From assembly GCA_024277555.1 (NCBI GenBank), contig JAJRUY010000012.1:1-10542 (forward strand): 10,542 nt of DNA. Direction: 5' to 3'. The DNA comes from Gammaproteobacteria bacterium. GTDB taxonomy: Bacteria; Pseudomonadota; Gammaproteobacteria; Chromatiales; Chromatiaceae. This document shows, piece by piece, positions 4,912 through 10,542 of the stretch (the stretch's first letter is position 1; every line of letters starts with the position of its first letter). The translations under genes and the position numbers were made by a program. The notes beneath the pieces were generated by a model. That model saw only the letters and a program-made list of their open reading frames with translations, was not told the origin of the DNA and ran no database searches.

Positions 4912-7851
4912 CTACTCAGGTTTAAAAAAACGCAAACGATTGGCATTGGTCACCACGGTTACCGATGACAACGCCATGGCTGCGCTGGCGAACATGGGTT
5001 CGAGCATCCAGCCCGTCAGCGGGTAAAACACCCCTGCTGCCAATGGAATGCCGGTAACATTATAAATGAAGGCGCCAAACAGGTTTTGCTTGATGTTGCG
5101 GATGGTTGCGGTGGAAATGGCAATAGCCGTACTGACATTGGCAAGGGAATCACCCGCCAGGGTTATATCTGCATTGTCTATGGCCACATCCGTGCCACTG
5201 CCAATGGCGAAGCCGGTATCAGCTTGGGCCAGTGCTGGCGCATCATTCACGCCATCTCCCACCATGCCGACTTTATATCCCTGCATCTGCAGCTGCTTGA
5301 CCACGGCAAGCTTTTCTTCCGGCATGACTTCACTGTGCACTTCTGTAATGCCCAGCTGTTGCGCCACTGCCTGCGCAGTAGCTCCATTGTCTCCGGTACA
5401 CATAACCAGACTAATACCCAGCTGTTGCAGCGCCTTCACCGCCCTCGGCGTGTCTTCACGAATCGGATCCTTCAAAACCAGCAAACCACCCAGCTTGCCG
5501 CCATGGCTCAGCCAGATGGGAGTGCCGCCAAGCAATGCTTCCAGCTCCGCCGCCTGTTGCAGATCATGCGGAATCTCTACGCCAGAATCACGCAGGTAGT
5601 GCTGGTTGCCAAGGACGGCCAGTTCACTATCGATTCTTGCCTGAATGCCCCGGCCTGAGACAGCCAGAAAATCATCTACAGTACGCAGGGGCAGCTCTCT
5701 TTCTCTGGCCGCCTTATTGATCGCCTCAGCCAGCGGATGCTCTGACTGGCTTTCCAGGCTGGCCGCCAGAGTCAATAGTTCATCCCTGCCAACACCTGGG
5801 GATGGATAGACTCCGGTCACTTCCGGCCTGCCCTGGGTCAGGGTTCCGGTCTTGTCCACAACCAGGTGCGTAAGTTTCGATGCGCTTTGCAAGGCTTCGC
5901 TGTTGCGTATCAGAATATTCAGCTGCGCCGCCCTGCCCGTTCCCATCATAATGGCGATAGGCGTGGCCAACCCCAGGGCGCAGGGACAGGCAATCACCAG
6001 CACGGCAATACCAGCGGTGAGCGCATAGGCAAGAGATGGTTCCGGGCCAAAAAAATACCAGACATCAAAAGCGCTGAATGCAATGACAATGACAATGGGC
6101 ACAAACACCGCAGATACCTTGTCCACCAGGCGGGCAATACCCGGCTTGCTCAGCTGCGCTTTCTTCACCATTTCGATGATATGAGACAGGGTGGTTTCGC
6201 TGGCAGGATTGCTGACCCGAAGCACAAAGCTGCCATTGAGGTTGCGGGTGCCCCCAATTACATCATCTCCCGCCTTTTTCTCCAGCGGAATGGATTCTCC
6301 GGTAAGCATGGCTTCGTCAATACTGGAACTGCCTTCCGAAATCACACCATCGATAGGCACTGTTTCTCCGGGGCGCACCCGCAGGAAATCCCCAGGACGC
6401 AATAAAGACACGGGCAGCTCCACCTCTTCCTCATCCAGTACTACTCTGGCGGTTTTTGGCGCCAGCTTGAGCAGGGAACCTATGGCTTCACTGGTGGTGC
6501 GCTTGGCGCGGATTTCCAGGGCATGACCCAGTTGCAGGAAGGCCAGAATCAGCACAGCAGCATCCAGATACAGCTTGGGTTCTCCGGGAATGAAATTCGG
6601 GTTGATGATAAAGATTGCCGATGAGAGCCAGGCGGCGGAGGTTCCCAGGGCAACCAGGGTATCCATGTTGGCAGAAAAATGGCGTGCCTGACGGACGGCG
6701 GTGCGGTAGTAGTTTCTGCCGCTGAACCACATGGCAAACAACACGATGAGGGCGATCCCGGCCCATATTGCCTGGCTGCTCACTCCCAGAGCCGTTTGCC
6801 CGCTTTTCAGGTGAGGCAATACGCCACTGAGTTCCCCTGCCATAAGCAGGCCGCCAATCAGTCCGGCAACGCCTGCACGCTGCCAGGAGCGGCGAATTTC
6901 CTGCTGGGCCTTTCGCGCCTGCTCCACATAGGGATCGACAAACTTTTCTTCGACAGAAGCCCGTATACCATGATCCCGCAAGCGCAGCACCAGTCGTGCA
7001 GGATGCTCCGCAGTTCTTACCGTAATAATCGGCCACTGCTTTTCGACGATTTCCACTCCGGAAAAATCTGCCAGCAGCGCTTTCATGCCCTGCTGTGCAT
7101 TGCTATCTGCGGCAAACACCAGCCGGAACTCATCGGCGGGGGCATGGCTGTCCTGAAGGCGGGCTTCATAGCCCTGGTCAATGATTGCACCGATGACGGC
7201 CTGGGGATCACCGCCATGAACAATGGCATTTTTCTCCAGCAGGTTCACGGCGGCCCGGGTTACTCCCGGAACCGCCTTGATCGCTTTTTCCACGGCTGCA
7301 ACACAACTGGAACAGGTCATGCCGTCAATGGCCAGTTCATAGCCATCATCCCGGACTGCCGCTTGCTGCAATTCCACCGGATAACCCTGGTCTGCAATGG
7401 CGTCGATAACCGCCTGGGGATCACCGCCCACCACTTGCGCGGTCTGGTTCACCAGATCCACAGCCACTTCCCGGACACCATCTACTGCGAGAATGGCCTT
7501 TTCCACCCGCCCCACACAGCTGGTGCAGGTCATCTCCCCCACCGACAAGGTATAGGCGTCGGCCAGCGAGACAGGATGGAAGGATGCGTTCTGCTCCTGG
7601 GGCAAGGAGCGGCTTTCCGGAATATCCGACACGGGCGCTGCCTCATACCCGGCTTCGCCAATTGCCTCGATCACTGCATGGGGACAGCCACCCCGAACCC
7701 TAACCATGCCTGCTTCCAGATCCACCTTGGCATCAGTGACCCCTTGCACGGACTGCGCCGCTTCTTCCACCCGTCCGGAGCAATGCCCGCAGGTCATCCC
7801 TTGCACACGCAGGAGATATCCTTCAGGAACAGAACCGTCTTCAGCTTGCAT
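4912..7851 (-). CDS. copA: Cu(I)-exporting P1B-1 type ATPase with three N-terminal metal-binding domains
   Basis: The 979-residue protein pumps Cu(I) out of the cytoplasm using ATP. Three HMA domains carry CxxC sites at C21/C24, C109/C112 and C180/C183. Residues about 241-305 look like a fourth domain of the same fold without cysteines. Membrane segments begin near 327. TGE is at 517-519 (actuator), CPC at 622-624 (membrane copper site), DKTGT at 666-670 (phosphorylated D666), SEHP at 703-706 (nucleotide binding) and GDGVND at 865-870. YN at 930-931 and MALSS at 959-963 complete the Cu(I)-specific P1B-1 signature. It is longer than E. coli CopA (834 residues, two domains). The ATG has AAAGG 9 nt upstream. 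A gap of about 184 bp separates it from copG, and the chaperone gene follows after 14 nt. It is a different protein from the multicopper oxidase that is also called CopA in Pseudomonas. Confidence 0.97.
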   Translation of the reverse strand: MQAEDGSVPEGYLLRVQGMTCGHCSGRVEEAAQSVQGVTDAKVDLEAGMVRVRGGCPHAVIEAIGEAGYEAAPVSDIPESRSLPQEQNASFHPVSLADAYTLSVGEMTCTSCVGRVEKAILAVDGVREVAVDLVNQTAQVVGGDPQAVIDAIADQGYPVELQQAAVRDDGYELAIDGMTCSSCVAAVEKAIKAVPGVTRAAVNLLEKNAIVHGGDPQAVIGAIIDQGYEARLQDSHAPADEFRLVFAADSNAQQGMKALLADFSGVEIVEKQWPIITVRTAEHPARLVLRLRDHGIRASVEEKFVDPYVEQARKAQQEIRRSWQRAGVAGLIGGLLMAGELSGVLPHLKSGQTALGVSSQAIWAGIALIVLFAMWFSGRNYYRTAVRQARHFSANMDTLVALGTSAAWLSSAIFIINPNFIPGEPKLYLDAAVLILAFLQLGHALEIRAKRTTSEAIGSLLKLAPKTARVVLDEEEVELPVSLLRPGDFLRVRPGETVPIDGVISEGSSSIDEAMLTGESIPLEKKAGDDVIGGTRNLNGSFVLRVSNPASETTLSHIIEMVKKAQLSKPGIARLVDKVSAVFVPIVIVIAFSAFDVWYFFGPEPSLAYALTAGIAVLVIACPCALGLATPIAIMMGTGRAAQLNILIRNSEALQSASKLTHLVVDKTGTLTQGRPEVTGVYPSPGVGRDELLTLAASLESQSEHPLAEAINKAARERELPLRTVDDFLAVSGRGIQARIDSELAVLGNQHYLRDSGVEIPHDLQQAAELEALLGGTPIWLSHGGKLGGLLVLKDPIREDTPRAVKALQQLGISLVMCTGDNGATAQAVAQQLGITEVHSEVMPEEKLAVVKQLQMQGYKVGMVGDGVNDAPALAQADTGFAIGSGTDVAIDNADITLAGDSLANVSTAIAISTATIRNIKQNLFGAFIYNVTGIPLAAGVFYPLTGWMLEPMFASAAMALSSVTVVTNANRLRFFKPE

Positions 7852-7883
7852 TGGCGCAACCTTTCATCATCAAATCAGCGAAA

Positions 7884-7914
7884 AGCCTCTGGTCTGCCAA
7901 TGCTACCAGAGGCT
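7884..7914 (-). terminator. Hairpin between copG and copA, possible terminator or attenuator
   Basis: AGCCTCTGGT and ACCAGAGGCT (7884-7893 and 7905-7914) form a perfect 10-bp stem with an 11-nt loop. In the minus-strand transcript the stem is followed by a short T run (TTTTC) and then TGATTTG. It could end most transcripts of the oxidase-copB-copG part, or act as an attenuator in the leader of the ATPase gene, whose ATG lies about 30 nt beyond. The T run is short, so termination may be partial. Confidence 0.5.
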
Positions 7915-7924
7915 CTCCGCCCGC

Positions 7925-8000
7925 ACCTGTTTTTCAGGTCTTTGCTAAATGGCACTTAACTTAAGCCCAAAGCCATGGTCATCCCGGCATATGACCCCAT
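7925..8000 (-). promoter_or_regulatory. Inverted repeats upstream of copA, possible control region
   Basis: Three small dyads lie in the copG-copA gap: ACCTG and CAGGT around a T run (7925-7939), CTTAA-C-TTAAG (7955-7965), and GGTCAT (7977-7982) with ATGACC (7991-7996), which extends outwards with a 2-nt bulge. None matches the CueR operator known from E. coli copA (ACCTTCC with GGAAGGT). No convincing -35 and -10 pair was found. The region could carry a separate promoter for the ATPase gene, but that is inference. Confidence 0.25.
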
Positions 8001-8035
8001 GAGCCGGAATAGATGACAGAACTCAAGGCTCCTGA

Positions 8036-8518
8036 TCAACGGCTGGCGAAGACACTCATCTTGCCGGTGCTGGAAAAGGTAATGATGTCATAGGGATCCT
8101 TGCGGAAGCCTTCCATGCCGGGAGAGCCCATGGGCATGCCCGGCACGGCGATACCAACCACTTCCGGCTTTTCTTCCAGCAGGCGTTTTACCACGTCTGC
8201 GGGCACATGCCCTTCAACCACATAGCCCCCTACTTTGGCTGTGTGGCAGGAGCGCAGCCGCTTGGGGACACCCAGCTTGTCCTTTACCGGTGCTACGTTG
8301 TGTTGCTCATGAACCTCCACATCGAAGCCGTTTTTCCGCATATGGTCAACCCATTTCTTGCAGCATCCACAAGTTGGACTCTTGTACACCACCATCTCTG
8401 CAGCCTGCACCGCCTTGGGCATAAACAAATATGTCCCAACGGCGGCAAAGCCACCCATAAACATCAGCAAGGCAATTGCATAACGACTCTTGCGCTGTAT
8501 TGTTTTTTGCTCATTCAT
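8036..8518 (-). CDS. copG: CopG (DUF411) periplasmic copper-resistance protein
   Basis: The 160-residue protein has a hydrophobic segment at about 14-39 ending AVQAAE, either a signal peptide or a membrane anchor. The mature part opens with MVVYKSPTCGCCKKW, giving the CxCC cluster C50, C52 and C53. C91 and H92, H104 and PGMPMGSPGM at 126-135 follow. DUF411 proteins named CopG in Vibrio and Pseudomonas are periplasmic, and the structure of one has a cysteine-bridged multi-copper cluster; the exact role in resistance is not settled. The start at 8518 is preferred over an in-frame ATG at 8542 because AGGAG stands 7 nt before it and the longer start would overlap copB. The copB stop codon is 14 nt upstream. 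The terminator-like hairpin at 7884-7914 lies downstream. Confidence 0.9.
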   Translation of the reverse strand: MNEQKTIQRKSRYAIALLMFMGGFAAVGTYLFMPKAVQAAEMVVYKSPTCGCCKKWVDHMRKNGFDVEVHEQHNVAPVKDKLGVPKRLRSCHTAKVGGYVVEGHVPADVVKRLLEEKPEVVGIAVPGMPMGSPGMEGFRKDPYDIITFSSTGKMSVFASR

Positions 8519-8532
8519 CTTTTCTCTCCTGT

Positions 8533-9231
8533 TCAAAACCACAAGCGGAAACCCGCTACAAACTCAACACCACTTACTTCGCCACCTTCATCCCTGGCAT
8601 AGTCGGCCGTATTGCCAAACTTGCGCCACCAGTTGACGCCGATATAAGGGGCAAACTCCCGCACGATTTCATAGCGCAGGCGCAGCCCTGCTTCCAGCCC
8701 GGACAGCCCGGAGCCTATGCCTACTGCTTCATCATCTTTGCTATGCAAGCTCATCTCAAGTCCTGGCGACAGAATCAACTTCTGCGTGAACATGTATTCA
8801 TATTCCACAGCCAGGCCGGCAGCCAGACGCCCGGATTCACCCACATAGGCGGTAGCATCCACCTCAAACAGATAGGGCGCCAGCCCCTTTAGGCCAAAGG
8901 CAAACCAGTTGCGGTTTGGCTCGGGACGAAAGTCATGCCGCCACCCAGCCTGTAAATCCCAGAAGGGTGCAACAGCCCTGCTGTACAGCAACTCTACGCT
9001 CCCTTCCTCGGTTTCGCCGCTCATCCGCTCGCCTTCGGTTTTGAGCCAAAGCTTGTTCAGATCCTTGCCCGCCCAGGCTTGGGCGTCCCAGACCAGGGCA
9101 GTGCCTTCATCCGCATCACGCAGTTCTAGTTTGTCCACTTTCAGCATAAACAGGAGCGGATCATCGCTCATGCCGGCAACAACATTGCCACTGAAGGCCA
9201 AGGACAGTAATACCATATTGATATGTTTCAT
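8533..9231 (-). CDS. copB: PcoB/CopB-type outer-membrane copper-resistance protein
   Basis: This 232-residue protein has a signal peptide (about 1-19, ending VVA) and a body of alternating aromatic and hydrophobic strands typical of an outer-membrane beta-barrel. It ends in phenylalanine, as such proteins often do. Segments such as LVWDAQAWAGKDLNKLWLK (46-64), WDLQAGWRHDFRP (91-103) and YIGVNWWRKFG (196-206) are hallmarks of the CopB/PcoB family. Members work with the periplasmic oxidase PcoA/CopA in copper resistance; whether they bind or transport copper is unclear. The histidine- and methionine-rich N-terminal part found in many members is absent, so this is a short form. The AGGAGG ribosome binding site, 6 nt before the ATG, overlaps the oxidase stop codon, so the two genes are very probably co-translated. 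Confidence 0.92.
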   Translation of the reverse strand: MKHINMVLLSLAFSGNVVAGMSDDPLLFMLKVDKLELRDADEGTALVWDAQAWAGKDLNKLWLKTEGERMSGETEEGSVELLYSRAVAPFWDLQAGWRHDFRPEPNRNWFAFGLKGLAPYLFEVDATAYVGESGRLAAGLAVEYEYMFTQKLILSPGLEMSLHSKDDEAVGIGSGLSGLEAGLRLRYEIVREFAPYIGVNWWRKFGNTADYARDEGGEVSGVEFVAGFRLWF

Positions 9232-9242
9232 TTCATTCCTCC

Positions 9243-10542
9243 TCAGCTGACCTGGACTTCACGGAACATGCCCGGCATGTGATACAACAGATGGCAGTGA
9301 TAGGCCCATCCTCCTTCTGCATCCACTGTCACCCGATAGCTGATGCGGGCACCTGGCTGCACGGTTACCGTGTGCTTGCGGGGAATGAAATCATTGTCGC
9401 CGGTTTCCAGGTCACTCCACATGCCATGCAGGTGCATGGGATGATTCATCATGGTGTCATTGACAAAAGTGATGCGCAAACGCTCACCCATCTTCCAGCG
9501 CAGGGGCTCGGCATCGGCAAACTTGACGCCATCCATAGACCACATATAGCGCGACATATTGCCTGTCAGGTGCAATTCAATTTCACGATCCGGATCACGG
9601 GGATCATCGGTGCCGCGAAGGTGTTTCAGGTCTGCATAGGTCAGCACCCGCCGCCCATTGTTTCTCAGACCAACACCCGGATCACTCAAGCGGTATTGGG
9701 GCGCTTCAGCCCGCATATCTACATGCGGGCCATATTCTGCCGACCCATGAATTGCCTTACCTGAAGAAAAATCCGAGGGATTCACCAGCTTGCTGCCGGC
9801 AGCCATCTGTCCCATTTGATGCTGGTTGTGATCCATGCCCTGCATGTTCATGCCACTCATATCATGTTGGCTATGATCCATACCCTGCATATCCATACCC
9901 TGCATATCCATACCACCCACGCCACTCATATCCATCCCCATGTCGGCATGGGTAAGATTGGGCACTGCATCCACCAGTGGAACTTCAGCGGCCATGGAAA
10001 GATCAGGCGTGAGCGTACCCCGCGCATAGCCGGAGCGATCGATAGACTGGGCGAAAATCGTGTAGGCGCCATCGTCAGGCTCAACAATGACATCATAGGT
10101 TTCCGCCACACCAATCCGAAATTCTTCTACAGAGACCGGTTGTATATATTGGCCATCTGCCGCCACCACTGTCATTTTCAGGCCCGGAATACGCACATCA
10201 AAAAAGCTCATGGCGGAGCCGTTGATAAAGCGCAGGAGGATTTTCTCCCCTTTGCGGAACAGCCCCATCCAGCCATCGGCAGGCGTCTGCCCGTTCATCA
10301 GGTAAGTATAGGTATAGCCTGTCACATCCGCGAGATCCCGCTGGCTCATGCGCATTCGGTTCCACATTTTGCGGTCGGACCAGGTGCGCGCCAGCCCCTT
10401 TTCCTTGAGGTCTTTCATCAAATCCTTGTGAGTGCGCTCATTGAAGTTGTAATAGTGGCTGAGTTTCTTCAGCTTGGCATATACCACCGCAGGATCTTCA
10501 TCGGTCCAGTCAGAAAGCATGACTACATAGTCACGGTCATAG
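9243..10542 (-). CDS. pcoA: PcoA/CopA-type multicopper oxidase, 5' end outside the window
   Basis: The last 432 residues are visible; the reading frame stays open to the window edge (YDRDYVVMLSDWTDEDP), so roughly 150-200 N-terminal residues with the export signal and first copper ligands are missing. HPMHLHG (9426-9443) and HCHLLYHMPGM (9267-9299) supply ligands of the type 1 and trinuclear copper sites. The central cupredoxin domain is followed by a methionine- and histidine-rich stretch at 9804-9941, with 14 Met and 4 His in 46 residues, which probably binds Cu(I). These enzymes oxidise Cu(I) and other substrates in the periplasm and are usually exported by the Tat pathway. The gene ends 11 nt before copB. 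The name pcoA is used to avoid confusion with the ATPase; in Pseudomonas the same protein is called CopA. Confidence 0.96.
   Translation of the reverse strand, partial: YDRDYVVMLSDWTDEDPAVVYAKLKKLSHYYNFNERTHKDLMKDLKEKGLARTWSDRKMWNRMRMSQRDLADVTGYTYTYLMNGQTPADGWMGLFRKGEKILLRFINGSAMSFFDVRIPGLKMTVVAADGQYIQPVSVEEFRIGVAETYDVIVEPDDGAYTIFAQSIDRSGYARGTLTPDLSMAAEVPLVDAVPNLTHADMGMDMSGVGGMDMQGMDMQGMDHSQHDMSGMNMQGMDHNQHQMGQMAAGSKLVNPSDFSSGKAIHGSAEYGPHVDMRAEAPQYRLSDPGVGLRNNGRRVLTYADLKHLRGTDDPRDPDREIELHLTGNMSRYMWSMDGVKFADAEPLRWKMGERLRITFVNDTMMNHPMHLHGMWSDLETGDNDFIPRKHTVTVQPGARISYRVTVDAEGGWAYHCHLLYHMPGMFREVQVS
9882..9911 (-). repeat. Two exact 15-bp tandem repeats in the Met-rich part of pcoA
   Basis: On the coding strand the unit ATGGATATGCAGGGT occurs twice in a row and encodes MDMQG twice. 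Degenerate copies (ATGAACATGCAGGGC and the DHSQH/DHNQH pieces) follow downstream, so the methionine-rich stretch seems to have grown by slippage of short units. Confidence 0.85.

Noticed and set aside
6679..7959. Open frame of 426 codons on the plus strand, opposite the Cu ATPase
   Set aside because: It is antisense to three clear HMA domains and membrane segments; its translation is rich in His, Arg and Pro with no family resemblance.
7852..8035. CueR-type operator and promoter for copA
   Set aside because: I looked for ACCTTCC with GGAAGGT at 7-nt spacing and a 19-nt promoter spacer, and found no match on either strand.
8519..8542. Longer start for copG
   Set aside because: It would overlap copB and lacks a ribosome binding site; AGGAG stands at the right distance before the ATG at 8518.
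1..10542. tRNA, rRNA, CRISPR array, phage or toxin-antitoxin genes
   Set aside because: No cloverleaf-like stretch, regularly spaced repeat series or matching protein family was seen on either strand.

Overview
The window looks like chromosomal DNA of a gammaproteobacterium. The RNase E catalytic half keeps the Escherichia coli residue numbering exactly at its active-site and zinc positions (D303, D346, C404, C407). The rluC and rne genes are divergent, as is usual in that class. No plasmid, phage or CRISPR functions are visible. The species cannot be named from the sequence.

Left part (1-3889): the 5' part of rluC (23S rRNA pseudouridine synthase) runs off the left edge on the minus strand. 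A gene-free stretch of about 800 bases follows. It holds a candidate rluC promoter, a good sigma-70 type promoter for rne and a long leader full of inverted repeats. Then comes rne on the plus strand, with a conserved catalytic half and a low-complexity C-terminal half that contains a membrane-binding helix, an arginine-rich patch and a histone H1-like lysine-rich patch.

Junction (3890-4206): directly after the rne stop codon lies a non-coding element of about 250 bp. It has imperfect terminal inverted repeats, CTAG at both ends and a 60-nt-arm palindrome inside, so it looks like a MITE (a small non-autonomous transposable element). A strong bidirectional terminator follows, between the convergent rne and phosphatase genes.

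Right part (4207-10542): six minus-strand genes form a compact copper-handling cluster. In transcription order they are a PcoA/CopA-type periplasmic multicopper oxidase (5' end outside the window), a PcoB/CopB-type outer-membrane protein, a CopG (DUF411) periplasmic cysteine-rich protein, a P1B-1 Cu(I)-exporting ATPase, a CopZ-like chaperone, and a low-molecular-weight protein tyrosine phosphatase. Gaps are 11-14 nt or overlaps, except for about 184 bp between copG and the ATPase gene, which holds a terminator-like hairpin and other inverted repeats. The expected division of work is that the ATPase and chaperone clear cytoplasmic Cu(I), while the oxidase, CopB and CopG deal with periplasmic and outer-membrane copper. 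The phosphatase is the odd member: its start codon lies inside the chaperone gene. In some relatives (Pseudomonas, from memory) a ptpA-type phosphatase sits close to rne in this same convergent orientation without copper genes, so the copper block may have been placed upstream of a resident phosphatase gene.
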